Shown: positions 1 through 11,010 of the stretch, piece after piece | Layout of the letters: every line of letters begins with the position of its first letter | Position numbering within the stretch: position 1 is the stretch's first letter | Origin: Galerina marginata | Taxonomy: Eukaryota > Basidiomycota > Agaricomycetes > Agaricales > Galerinaceae | Length of the DNA stretch: 64,000 nucleotides | NCBI GenBank assembly: GCA_023014335.1 | Contig: JAECYW010000002.1 | Span: forward strand, 2,418,001 to 2,482,000 | Direction of reading: 5' to 3' | Program-made: the position numbers and the translations under genes | Notes under the pieces: generated by a model | What the model was told of the DNA's origin: nothing | What the model saw: only the letters and a program-made list of their open reading frames with translations | Database searches by the model: none

Positions 1-164
1 AGGATAACAACAAGCATAAGGAGTCCAATCCCAATAAAATAGTCCTTTCTGTGGGGACTGGACTGTTGGCCGCCTACAGTTAGCGCATTTCTGTCAATAG
101 ATGAGAGACTATCCATTTCAATAGATTCCAGGGTATGATATTCCGCGGCTTCAGAACTAGACAT
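1..164 (-). CDS. 5' end of a probable SLC35-like membrane transporter (partial)
   Basis: An open frame starts at the ATG complementary to 162-164 and runs off the left edge, giving about 54 codons. The first 40 or so residues are polar and acidic, beginning MSSSEAAEYHTLESIEMDS. They are followed by a dyad HRKDYF and the start of a hydrophobic helix (GIGLLMLVVIL). A short cytosolic tail followed by a YxxGIxLLxLVV helix is how fungal SLC35F5/YML018C-type drug/metabolite transporters begin, so that family is my best guess. Only the first membrane segment is visible, so the identity is an inference. The gene is divergent from the PPR gene to its right. Confidence 0.45.
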   Translation of the reverse strand, partial: MSSSEAAEYHTLESIEMDSLSSIDRNALTVGGQQSSPHRKDYFIGIGLLMLVVI

Positions 165-477
165 TCATCCTAGATGGTAGCGGAACTTGGAGAACTCATG
201 GAGAATGCACCTCGAGCCTTGTTCACGGACGAGCCAAACAGCGTGGGAATCCATGTTCGCTGTGTAAAAACCTGAACCATACTTATTACTCGCAGTGTTA
301 GATTTGTGGGTAGCGGAACCCAGCGCGAGCACTTCCATGGTGCCTATACCATAGACAATTGTTGTTTAATTGCACAAGGTGCGAGTTATTTCAATGTTTT
401 ATTGGCCCACAATCCTCATGTATGCTTCCAGTTCGTAGTCGAACGTGCCGGTTATCTGGACGGTTCTCCAGTTGTCC
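165..477. other. Divergent intergenic region, no gene seen
   Basis: This gap separates the left-edge transporter start from the PPR gene. Short open frames cross it, but they begin at non-ATG codons or overlap the PPR gene out of frame. No RNA gene or repeat is evident. It presumably carries the promoters of both divergent genes. Confidence 0.5.
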
Positions 478-2883
478 ATGCTCCAGAGGTCTTTCTTTGC
501 TCAGAAGCGACATCTGGAATCGACCTTTGCAAGATGCAAACATTTACCACGCAATCCGATGTTCAATTCTGGGCGAGTTCCGTTCACCCAACATTCTGGA
601 GGACCTGCCATTCCCTCCGTTCCCTCCGTTCCCTCGAGTCCTCTCACAGACGTCTTGTCTCGTGCCGAATACCCAAACTCAAGAAAATACATTCTCCTTT
701 CCCCCAGTCCCCCAGAGTTTGCTCGCGTCATGGACATGCTATCATCCAACCTCAGCCAAGAAAAGATTTTGCAATCCATTAATTGCTCCCCCTCACTGCT
801 GTCTTTCTTCTCCGATCGAAAAAAGATACGGGAAATAGCCAAGGAGTTAGCGCGGTCCCCAGACCCCCATCACTCCCTCCAAATTTTCAATCTCGCCAAC
901 CACCTTGGACATACTTTGAACGCCAGTGCATACGAATCTGTATCTTTCCATCTCTCCCAATCCCAGAATTGGAGCATTGTACTTGCGGTAGTTGCTTCTG
1001 CGAAGCAGCACATTGGCCATACCACCCTGAGACTTCTTAATTGGCGCGCGCTGGCGTTGATGGAAACCCAGCGGTACTCTCTCCTTCAACAAATGCTGAA
1101 GGAATTTGAAGGGGCTAAATTATCTCCGACCCGAAGGACATATCATATCATGCTGTCGGGTTGTATGCGAAACTATGACTTGGAGGGGGCTAAACGTTGC
1201 CTCCAGGATATGAGTGAAGCTGGATTTCAAATGGACGCCGTCACTCATGCTTTAGTGGGCAATCTATACCGCAAATTTGGCGCAGATCCTCAAGTCCGTC
1301 AAAATGCTTTGGAAAGTTTAGCTGGCCTGCATCCCGAAGCAAGAACGACCGTTATTAACCGACTTATCCAATCATCTTTGGATTCGCATGATTTATCAAG
1401 CACTGTTCAATTCCTGTCATTATTCGATACCGAAAACATCCAAAGTTTGGTATCTGTCATCGCAATCGATTGCGCCTCTCCCAGGGGTTCACCGATACCT
1501 TTTGACCTCCCAACATTGTCTGCACCTGGCTTGAAACCCAATTCAGATACATTTGCCACCTTTATGAACTACCTAATTCGGAAATCGTCTTTTGAGGATG
1601 CGATTCGCCTCGGGGAAAGTACGACTTCGATGAGGATATCTGCCACGCCAAACCTGATAACCTCCCTCATTCATGCGTACTTCCTAGGAGGGCACGGGAA
1701 CGTCGCGATTCGGTTAATTTCGGCCTTGTCTGTCAACTCCGTTCCTGAAACATTCGAATCCCTAATGGCTGGCTTCGATCGTGAAGAACGGCCCTCCCCC
1801 TTATCTCTGGCCCGAATACCACTGACAACTAGGATGTGTAACGCCCTGTTAAGAGGAATATTAAACCGACAGGGGCTGGCCAGTGTACCTACTGTCTTTG
1901 CAATCATGCATGCGAATAGCATCTGCCCAAATAGTCGAACGTCGGAGGTACTACTCTCGTACCTGAACAAAGTCAATGTACCCCGCCCTCGAACCCTTTT
2001 TCGAATATTGCGGGGCCTATCCTCTCCAACAATTCGTCCGTCACTAAAACACATCCACCATATCCTTGCCCGCATTTTTCGAGACGAAAAACGCATGTTC
2101 TTTCATAGCGCATGGAACACGGGTTTGACAAGCAGGAAGCCCCTTCGAAACAGAATCCGTCTGTTAGGTATCGGAGAACCTTTTGATCCAACGAGTGGAA
2201 TTATTCTGGACAAATATTTATCATATCGTGCCGCTGCAAGGCCCATCGTCCAATCTCTAGGCGCACGCGGAGTAAAAAGCGACACCGCCATGATCTACCT
2301 CCGCATTCGACGGCATTCCGTCCTCCATCTAGACGTGGAAACTGCTCATCGCGTTCTTCGGACGTTAATGGCTCGTGGAATGCATCCAAATGAATACCAT
2401 TTCGGCGCACTTGTGGAAGGATATGCATTGTCCGGAAATTTCAATGGAGCACTTGAAGTCATGAGGACGGCTGAGCGATCCGGCGTAAAGCCCAATGTGG
2501 TGATGTACACCAATATCATCTCCGCCTACGCTCGCCTCCATGATGCACAGTCGGCTATGCGGACGTTCAAGGAGATGGTTGGGGCCGGTGTTGTTCCTGA
2601 CGTCCCATCGATTGACGCCGTGGTTAGTGCATTTTATGCCGAAGGCGCTCATACCGTTGCCCGCAATTTGTTGATGACATTGTGGACCTATGTTCAACCA
2701 TTCCCAGCCACCTTGGAGAAGGTGGATCTGGCAACTATGCTTTTACACTTCCGTTCTTTGAGCTCTGCCTCACCACTGAGAATAAAATCGACGACACCGA
2801 GACGGAAGGCTATGTACCAACAACTAAAGCTGATATTAGAGGCATACCAGCGGTATTTTGGCCCTCGTGGAAAGTCCCGATGA
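478..2883 (+). CDS. Mitochondrial pentatricopeptide repeat (PPR) protein
   Basis: This is one uninterrupted exon of about 801 codons, unusual in this intron-rich window. I start at the ATG at 478 (MLQRSFFAQKRHLES) because the frame upstream begins at GTG. This N-terminus is basic, hydroxylated and free of acidic residues near the start, as expected of a mitochondrial presequence. Helical PPR-like repeats are clearest near residues 225-260 (TYHIMLSGCMRNYDLEGAKR) and near 650-720 (GMHPNEYHFGALVEGYALSG, then VKPNVVMYTNIISAYARLHD, then GAGVVPDVPSIDAVVSAFY). PPR proteins bind organellar RNA and act in its processing, stability or translation. I cannot assign it to a named yeast factor. It converges with hapX, leaving 143 bp between the stop codons. 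Confidence 0.85.
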   Translation: MLQRSFFAQKRHLESTFARCKHLPRNPMFNSGRVPFTQHSGGPAIPSVPSVPSSPLTDVLSRAEYPNSRKYILLSPSPPEFARVMDMLSSNLSQEKILQSINCSPSLLSFFSDRKKIREIAKELARSPDPHHSLQIFNLANHLGHTLNASAYESVSFHLSQSQNWSIVLAVVASAKQHIGHTTLRLLNWRALALMETQRYSLLQQMLKEFEGAKLSPTRRTYHIMLSGCMRNYDLEGAKRCLQDMSEAGFQMDAVTHALVGNLYRKFGADPQVRQNALESLAGLHPEARTTVINRLIQSSLDSHDLSSTVQFLSLFDTENIQSLVSVIAIDCASPRGSPIPFDLPTLSAPGLKPNSDTFATFMNYLIRKSSFEDAIRLGESTTSMRISATPNLITSLIHAYFLGGHGNVAIRLISALSVNSVPETFESLMAGFDREERPSPLSLARIPLTTRMCNALLRGILNRQGLASVPTVFAIMHANSICPNSRTSEVLLSYLNKVNVPRPRTLFRILRGLSSPTIRPSLKHIHHILARIFRDEKRMFFHSAWNTGLTSRKPLRNRIRLLGIGEPFDPTSGIILDKYLSYRAAARPIVQSLGARGVKSDTAMIYLRIRRHSVLHLDVETAHRVLRTLMARGMHPNEYHFGALVEGYALSGNFNGALEVMRTAERSGVKPNVVMYTNIISAYARLHDAQSAMRTFKEMVGAGVVPDVPSIDAVVSAFYAEGAHTVARNLLMTLWTYVQPFPATLEKVDLATMLLHFRSLSSASPLRIKSTTPRRKAMYQQLKLILEAYQRYFGPRGKSR

Positions 2884-3026
2884 GATCGGTTCCCTAAATG
2901 ACAAGGTGTTGATAGGCCGTGGTATTAAAGTTCTTGTCAGTAACATTGGAGGGTTATATGAGCATTTGCAATTTTGCATATTGATTGGTTTTTTGGGCCA
3001 TACCAACCGTTTGAGTGCAATCCTAT

Positions 3027-4770
3027 TTACGAGAATTTCGCATCCAGGATACGAAGGGCTTCTCTTACCCCATCAGTATGGACATGCCTTAGCCTCCGCC
3101 TCCCACATTCCAACAAAACCTCTTGGGGAACTAACCTTGGCGGAGGCGAGTGACCTCCGCGTCTTGGTGCATCCAAAATGTGGTCAATTGCGCTAGGTGA
3201 ATCCCGGTGAGGTTGCAATGCCGGGGATGTCACCAATTGTGGGCCAGAACATTTAGAACGGCTAGAAACAACTTCTGCGAGAAGTGAAAGATCTGCGAAT
3301 TCCACATTCGGGTGAGATTTTAATTTCCGCCAGGCAGCGTTTGTTGGCATAAACCCCGTTGTCTCGAACGAAGGGGTAACGGCTGGTGGATCGGAAGACG
3401 GACAAACCGTGCAACGTGGCCTACCACAGCATTTACTGCGAGGAGCAGAGGAATCGGTGTCCAGCTTAGAGCAGGTGTCGCAAACTGACTGTTGCATTGA
3501 TGCGGAATTTTCAATCGCTGCACAGAAAGCCTTGCCGAAAGCATCGTCACCGCACGCTAAACAATTCGAGGGATCTCCCGAACAATTGGCATCTGATATG
3601 AGACTTGGGTTGGATGTCGTTTTGACTGGGAACACCGAATTAACCAGTGTTCCTCCAGTCCGCTTACGAAGGGCAACAGGGGGTTGATATGCTGGTAGGT
3701 TATCTAAAATTGAAATGCATCCTGCTTCTGTAGACGACTGTTGTTGTGCCTTTATAGTGTCCTGAGTGGCGAGTAACCGAGTACCACCGAAATCGTCGGA
3801 TTTGAATTCGTTGGTATCAGTGACATGTTGGACTGCGATTTCATGGCAAACGCAAATGGTTCCTTCGTCGCAGAATCCACATCCGAAAGACGGAAATGGT
3901 GCCAAGGTCTCCTCAGCATCCTTTACCGAAAGATCACTGAAACGACTGAATGCGCTAGAATCCAATTCATTTTGATCGTTGTAGCAGATTGGCGAAAAAC
4001 GAGAGTCTGCCATGTCGTTGGATTCTGGTGTTGAAACCATAGTAGACGAAGGCGACGGGAAATAGATAGCTGACGAATTTACATGTCGCGGAGAATCAGG
4101 ACCAGAATTTTTGCGCGGTCTCTTCAGCGCAGGCGCTTGTGTTGACACAGAGGTAGACGGAGATTCATCCCTCCATCGCTTTTTCTCAGTTGCCTGAGAA
4201 GAATTCAGGTGACCAGGCAGAGATAATTTCGAAGGTGGCTCCATTTGTGAGATTTTTGATTTTAATTCTTGGTTTTCTTGTCGCAAGCATTCATTTTCTT
4301 CCTTAAGCCGTTTTGCGACATTTTGCAAGGCAATGTTTTTCTCTATTTCACCCTGTTCGTATGCCTGTATCCGGGCTTGGAGTTCCGAGAGCTGGGATTG
4401 CTTTCGTTCTCGAAAGGCCCTCTGAGCGGCTCTGATTAGGAAAGGTGGATTAATATAGAAGAGGTAGAAAATCGAATTTCCTAACCTATTTTGGATCCGT
4501 CGGCCCTTTGGGTCTGGCTGCTGAGAAATACGCGTTCAGAGGTGGTAAACGCTCAAAGAACAGAAAGAAAAATACCTCGATATCTGCCTTTGCAGAGGGT
4601 ATTGGGTCCTTGGGCTTCCGACCAGGTTTTGGTTTAGGCTGAATGACCCATTCCTTTGACGCTGTCAAATCACCCTTTCGTAAGTGGCTGATCTACGACA
4701 CTGGACAAGGGTACGTACCCGTAGCCCATAAATTTGTTGATGAAGAAGATGAGGCGTTTGTCGAAGCCAT
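3027..4770 (-). CDS. hapX: HapX-type bZIP iron regulator
   Basis: Four exons (4719-4770, 4576-4661, 4486-4520, 3027-4431) join in frame to about 525 aa. Residues about 18-32 (SKEWVIQPKPKPGRK) match the Hap4-like motif through which HapX/Hap4 proteins contact the CCAAT-binding complex. A Yap/PAP1-type basic region follows (IQNRAAQRAFRERK), then a leucine zipper. Three cysteine clusters lie further on: CGFCDEGTICVC, CSGDPSNCLACGDDAFGKAFC, and CCGRPRCTVC followed by another Cys-containing segment. The Hap4 motif, the bZIP and the CGFC-type iron-sensing clusters together identify HapX. In known fungi HapX represses iron-consuming pathways and activates iron uptake during starvation. An exact ATCTGATAA site lies 81 bp upstream of the ATG. 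The third exon is only 35 nt and encodes the start of the basic region. Confidence 0.9.
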
Positions 4771-5100
4771 CTGAAAGGTAAACTAAATGACTGGACGGGG
4801 ACAGAAGAAGTAGGTGTGGTAGGCGGGAGGGAAAGTAAGAATGAATGCCTATCTGATAAGATACCTCTCTCAGTAAATGACAAATTTGTCACTCGGGATT
4901 AATCGGTGACCTCGTGCCGATTCGGCAGTTGTTATAAAGTAAGTAGTACCCGGTGGCGGGAAGATTCGTGAAGCATGTCACACCCTGCTACATTCCAAAA
5001 CTTCAGAGGGCGCGACTCAAGAATGGACAATTCAGGAATAAAGCTACTAGATAAACCGAACGGGTATCCTCCCAAAAGATTCAAACGGAAGGACACTTGT
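4771..5100. other. hapX promoter / eIF3b 3' flank
   Basis: This 330-bp gap lies between the hapX ATG and the eIF3b stop, both on the minus strand. It contains the GATA-type site annotated at 4851-4859. No further gene was found. Confidence 0.6.
4851..4859 (+). promoter_or_regulatory. Iron-type GATA factor site (ATCWGATAA)
   Basis: The sequence ATCTGATAA is an exact match to the ATCWGATAA consensus bound by fungal siderophore-regulating GATA repressors (SreA, Fep1, Sre1 and related factors). It lies 81 bp upstream of the hapX start codon. In Aspergillus, SreA represses hapX through such a site, so the position fits. Binding in this species is an inference. Confidence 0.6.
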
Positions 5101-7708
5101 TTACTCTATAATCACTTCTTCCGTCTGCTCAACAACTTCGTCAACCCAGACTTCGATCTCTTCCTTGGCCTCATCGGTCCCTGAGGATTTTTGGCTGCGT
5201 TCCTCCCCAAGCTCTTTCTTGCGAAGAAGGCGCCATGCGTTCCATTCGTCGACCAGTCTCTTACGTAATGCGGTAAGTTCAGCACTGACATTACTTTCCT
5301 CGGCGGCATCTTCTTCATCGAAGGCGCGACTGTATTCACGAAGGTTCTTCCTAATCAGCTTTTGTTTCTCCTTCGGCAAGAGTGTGGGGGGGCGTGGACG
5401 CCAAATGAACTGTTTGAATCGGTCTTGAATCTGCTTGACGATTTCTTGGCCGCGGAAATCCCAGATTGCAAAGCCATTTTCGAGCTAAGTAGGAGGGAAA
5501 CCGGTAAGCCTTATTGCCACAATAAGGACAGAACCCTCACTGTATGAGTCCAAGCGCTCGCGCTGGTGGCAAGGTATCTGCCACTGGGATCCCATTCTAC
5601 ATCTGTCACGCCATAATGATCCGCCGTGCCGAGGAGCTGTATACCGCTACCCCACTCTGCCTGGCCTTCTTTCCGGTGAGCATCGTCGGAATTGAAGTCA
5701 AGATCCCAAAACTCTAGTTCAGACTTGCTGGAGGATCCGACAGTGGCAAGGACTACGTGACGGCCTCTTGGAGACCACCTAATGGCATTGCTAGTTCGTG
5801 CAGAGAGTGTACCTGTATTGAGTTAAGCAATCCGAGAGTTTCGACCTTCAATATGTAATACTCACGCAGCAACCTGAAATCATTTTTCCCATGGTCAAGT
5901 TGATAGAAGCTAACGTCAGTCTTGATGGTCACTCCGGGTCCAGGATTACCCAAATTTGTATCGCTGCTGGAAACAATTGCAAAGCGTTCGCCTTTTGGTT
6001 CCCAAGAGAAGTCCATGACAGTATCTGCCCAGAAGTGTTTGCTCAGCTGACTGAGACAAATAGAATGATTATGTACCTTTAAGCTCAACAACTTCCACCG
6101 GATAATCCTTTTCACGCAAGCGGAATATTTCCAGATTACAGAAAATTGACTTCTTGGTTTTGGTGTGACGATCAACTTTGACGCAAAGGAAGTCGCCTTG
6201 GTTTTGCCAGTATAATTTGCACTACAGATGAACAAAAAAAATATCAGCCCACTTCAATGTATAAAATCCGTAGCAATTACCTCAGTAACATTGAACAAAT
6301 TTTTTTGTCGTAAAATAGCACGGCTTGGGAAGGCAAGCAATGTAACACGCGCGGGTTGGTTCGCAACCTCCGGAGTCCAGTAAACAAGCATGTTTTCTCG
6401 AGCCTTTTTCGCAGGTTTCCCATTTGCGGCTCCAGCTTCCTCCTTGTCTTTATCGCCCAGAGGACACCATTCAAAATCGACAACGCCCTCAATCTTCAGG
6501 CTTTTTTTCCCTTGTAGATACATGCTAGGAAGTTCATGGACGCTGATCATTTGGCCAGGCGTGATTCGCGCAACGAACTTATCATCAGGACTCCACTTGA
6601 GAGTAGGCCACTGCATCTGTTTTTTAGTAGTGGGAACGTCGCCTTCATTGTAAGAGAACGTTCGCAAAAGATCACCAGATTTGATGTCCCAAACGGCAAT
6701 ATTGTTGCCTTCGTCATCTGGGGAGAAGTACTGTGGCCCTTGCACAGCCCCTTCAGGTACGACGATTGGTTCATTCGACCATGTGACTAAATAACGTTCA
6801 CAGGGCGAAAAGTCGATCAATTTTACCAAGGGATGCGCGAACCGTTGCTGAGGCTTCCAAGATGAACCACCCCACAGTCGGACGCCTTGTCGATGGAGGG
6901 TTGCAACGAACGTCCCCAAAGGCGACCAGGCCACATAGAGAAAATCTTTCCAATCCTGCCACACCTTGAATAAATGTGCAACGAAGAACCACAAGAATGG
7001 AGTAGCTTACCGGCTTGTAGGCCACCTCGGATTGTGAAGGTTTTCCATGCCAATTGATTAAAACTTCGTCACCTCTGTAAGTAACATATTGGTCACGACC
7101 TTGTGGGTCTGCCAGCCATGCTCGCAAATGTTCCTGTAGAAATGCTCATGCTCAATATACCAACTCCAGGGGGCGAAACGTACTCTGGGCATGTAATCCT
7201 CGAGCTCAGGTTCAACGTAGGTTTCGTCCAGCTCCGCGTACCTCTCAATATCAGTGAACCTGTTAAGTTTGAATGTATGTTTCGCATCGAATGGATGGTT
7301 ATGAAGAGTTGCAAGGGCAAGGTTGGCATCGTCTACATTGCGAAATTCGACGAACATAAACCTTGATATACGCAGATTAGATTATGTGCCCAGCATTGAC
7401 GCGTTGATTTACTAACCCTTTGCTTTTGCCTGAGGCATTATCCCAAGGCATATACATGTCGTCCACTTTCACAGAAACACCTTTCTTCGAGAATTCCTTC
7501 ACCACTTTAGTCAGAAGCCTTTCCAACTTGGACTTGTCGATTATCGGTATGCCATCGACAACCAAAAGGTTGTCAAATCCGTCATCGTATTGGACTTGAT
7601 ACCTGCAATTGAGTCAGAAATTTCATCGAGATATCTAAGAACCTCATATCACTTGTTTTCGATGTCTGTGTAGTCAATGTCGTCGTCATGTGGGGAGGTT
7701 TCAGGCAT
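5101..7708 (-). CDS. PRT1: Eukaryotic translation initiation factor 3 subunit b (Prt1)
   Basis: This multi-exon gene starts at the ATG complementary to 7706-7708 ([20 protein letters not shown]) and ends at a TAA complementary to 5101-5103. An N-terminal acidic stretch is followed by an RRM ([20 protein letters not shown], then [19 protein letters not shown]). A WD/beta-propeller region comes next, with hallmark pieces such as [33 protein letters not shown] and [11 protein letters not shown]. The tail is a charged helix ([12 protein letters not shown]) ending in acidic residues. This order and the phrases around the propeller are diagnostic of eIF3b, the scaffold subunit that places eIF3 on the 40S ribosome. 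No break was seen when frames were followed exon by exon. Confidence 0.93.
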
Positions 7709-8356
7709 TTTGAGAAAAAGGACAGGAGCTTAATGTAGGCTTGATACTCTGAGATTTTTTTGGCGAAAGATCGGAGTTTCATTTCTTTATTTGTGTCTAT
7801 CCTTTCACGATGCCGATAGCCTCGCTCAGAAAACCGAAAATAGACCTTTCTTCCTTTCCAATCTACATCGACATCGATAATTATAAGCTAACAGGCTCAA
7901 TTCTCTTGTAACAGAATCTAATCGTATATTGGAATTTCCAACCAAATTTGAACCTGGTTCGTTCATTACAAATCCTGTGGAAAATCAATTAATACTCCAC
8001 AATTTTTAACCGGCAATGGCGAACCGCAAGTTCCGCAACCCTCCGAAGTTATGAATATTGGTCGAGAATCGGGATTGAAAAATTGCTTTCCCATTGCCCT
8101 CTCCAACCCTGTTCAATATGTGGCTTAGAAAACTTTACTGGCGGCCGTGTGGTTGCCGACTCTGGCATGCAGAAACCATTCCGCGATGCGCCTCATGCTA
8201 TATTGCTCTATTTTAAGCTCTCTCCTCGAGAGCTTCGATAGTCAGGCGTACTCTCACCATGCTCAAATTTACTGACGCACGTGTGTTGCTCTCAGAAGCT
8301 CGACTACTTAAAGGCTGATGTAGGGTGTTTGAACCTTGCTTCACAGTGGTCTAACG
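7709..8356. other. Divergent promoter region between eIF3b and the Git1-like permease
   Basis: This is 648 bp with no plausible coding exon on either strand. It holds a CACGTG E-box at 8278-8283, 74 bp upstream of the permease ATG. Short AT-rich and pyrimidine-rich patches occur near both starts. Confidence 0.55.
8278..8283. promoter_or_regulatory. E-box CACGTG upstream of the Git1-like permease
   Basis: The palindrome CACGTG, in the context GCACGTGT, is the core site of bHLH factors such as Pho4/NUC-1. Yeast GIT1 is phosphate-regulated through Pho4, so a phosphate response is plausible. A single 6-bp match could also occur by chance. Confidence 0.3.
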
Positions 8357-10792
8357 ATGGGCGACAACTCCCACAACAAGTCCTTCTCTGCAGAGAAACA
8401 CGTAGATGAGCCGGAGTCCGATCTCGTTTCATATGGCTCAGAGAAGAAGACTTTGACGAGGAAGCAACAACTGAGCCCCTACTTCACTATCGCAGCTGCA
8501 GCGTTCGGGTTGATTAGTGATGGATGTGGGTTGAGACTCATAACTGGTCTTTATCACTCCTTACATATAAGTCTTTGCAGATCAGAATAATCTTATGACG
8601 ATGGCCAATGTAAAAATTCTTATCTTCTTATTTCTGCAATATGAAGTACTGATGCTTGACCCAGGTCGTTTTCAGAAAACTGTATCCTAAGGACTACACT
8701 GCCGACGTTTCAACCCGAGTATCCAACTCCCTCCTCGTCGGTAATATCCCATTGCGCTGCCTTGTTTTTTTAAGAACTTAAAAAAGCCTCAGGGGCCATC
8801 ATCGGCCAAGTTGTTGTAGGCCTTATCTGCGACAGGATAGGGAGAAAGGCGGCACTTGTTATTACAACGGCCTTAATTGTGATCGGAGCAACTCTCGCGA
8901 CTGCTGCTCACGGGGCACATGGAAGCGCTGCTGGGCTGTTCTGGTTCTTAACGTTCGCTAGGCAGGTTGTCCTTCTTTATTTCTTTCATACTGCGTCTGA
9001 TAAAGGCAAAGGGGGCTGACCGGCATTGTAAGTCGTGGTTGGGAAATTATGCGGTTCAGGTACCTTACTCTTTTGGACTTAGGGTGTTGGAGGGGAATAT
9101 CCAGCATCATCTACCAGTGCATCCGAGTCGGCCAACGAGAAGATGATAAAACACCGGGGTCCAGGTTTTATATTCTTTCATTGTCCACTACATTCAACGC
9201 ATATTAACTTTCCTTCTTAGTATTCATTATGGCCACTAATTTTGTTCTCAGCGTAAGCCCTTTGTTAATGATGGGCAACCCTTTAGGCTGAATGGTTGAC
9301 AACAGTTCGGAGGACCGCTCGCAGTCTCCGTGTTCCTTATTGTCTTGTCAGCCGCTGGAGAAGCACGCCTTCAGACAGTATGGAGAGTTTGTTTCGGAAT
9401 TGGCATAGCACTGCCACTGACCGTTTTCTACTTCCGTCTGAGGATGCTAACATCAAAATTATATCAGAAAGGCGCTATCAAGCGTGAGCACGTTGATCAT
9501 GGTATATTTGGTTGAAATTCAAAGGACGTTGTTCAACTATACAGGACAAGTTCCATATGGCCTTGTCGTGAAGCGCTATTGGAAATCTCTCATAGGGACT
9601 TGCGGCGCCTGGTATATTTCCCTGTTATTATGGGTGAATCAAGTCCTCAGCTTCGTTTACCTTTCCAGGTTCTTGTATGACTTCATTACCTTTCCTAACG
9701 GTGTATTCTCCGGAACGATCATCTCAAGCATAATCCACGATGGAAATATCAAGCAAACTGCTGAATGGCAACTCCTTCTGGGTGCTATCGCTTTACCCGG
9801 TGTTTTCGTTGGGGCTTATCTTTGTAACCCATTTGGACGCCGAAACACTGTGAGTCCAATAGGTCCTGGTATATAAACCCGCTAATTTTTGCTATCTGTA
9901 TGTAGATGATGCTGGGGTTCAGTGGTTATCTGGTCTTCGGTAATGTCTTTGATCACCCGTCAAAATATTTATCACGGTCTGACCGAGATATTCAGGTCTT
10001 ATAATCGGTATCGCCTACGACAGAATCACGAAGATCATACCACTTTTCGTCATCTTGTGAATCGAATTTTGTTTTAATGGAAAACAAGTCAACTGATTCA
10101 CAACCCTAACCGCAAGTTATGGCCTCATGCAGTCGTTTGGAAACCTGGTATGCAAATGCTGTTATCTTCATAATTTGGTTCATAACTTTCACATCCTTGA
10201 AGGGGCCGGGAGACATGCTTGGTCTCGTGAGCGCAGAGTAAGTTGCTGTTCAGGTTGCCCCTTCGTATAACATGAAGATTTATACAACCACCTCTATTGT
10301 ATAGGTCATATCCTACGCCTGTCAGGTATGATAAACGCTTTTCAGAGTGCTTAACCTTGGCCTTCAAACTGAGGTAAATCGGCAGAGGCACCTGTTACGG
10401 AATATCTGCAGCTATCGGTAAAGCTGGAGCTGCGATAGGAACGCAAGCTTTCACTCCGATACAGGTACACCTTGGGAAAAAGTGCGTTAAATTTCCCATT
10501 TCCGAGTGCTCCTTTTCTGATTTGTATCCTGTTTGCAAGATGGACATTCATTATTGCAGGTAAATTCGCCGTGTGACTCACGGAAAAATATGCTGACTTT
10601 CATATAGCCATCTGTGGGACGACGGGAATTCTCGTCACGTATTTTTTTGTGCCAGATATGACTGGTGTTGATCTTGCCGACGAAGATAGAAAATTTATGC
10701 AATATTTGTTGGATAGTGGATGGACAGGTCAGGTCGGTGAGGACGAGGATGCATCCAGTGTCGAAGGAGAGGGAGAAAAACAGTCTTCTTAA
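8357..10792 (+). CDS. GIT1: MFS glycerophosphodiester/phosphate permease, Git1-like
   Basis: Many short exons join into a 12-helix major facilitator of the phosphate:H+ symporter group. After a polar N-tail comes FTIAAAAFGLISDGYQNNLM, the helix-1 signature of Git1 and phosphate permeases. Next are LVGAIIGQVVVGLICDRIGR (the MFS G-x-x-x-D-R-x-G-R loop), a GVGGEYP motif in helix 4, and FLYDFITFPNGVFSG in helix 7. LGPGDMLGLVSAESYPTPVR is characteristic of Git1-type carriers. The final helix ends FFVPDMTG, followed by an acidic tail and a TAA at 10790-10792. Such proteins import glycerophosphoinositol, glycerophosphocholine or phosphate. The exact substrate cannot be told from the sequence. I chose the ATG at 8357; the upstream in-frame codon is TTG. 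Confidence 0.85.
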
Positions 10793-11010
10793 TCTTTGGG
10801 TGCTCCGATCCAGTTGACAATTGTTTGAGTGAGGCTCTCACCGCTAAGCATACGAAGGCCACAATTTGTGATATATAATATACAACAGAATAGGGATTCA
10901 ACGGACTTCATGGTGCTACTTCATGGTGTACGTAAGCACGATCAAGAACTTTGTTTGTAAATTTGTAAATTAAACTTGAAGCTCAAAGTTCCATCGTTCA
11001 CTGTCCCTCC

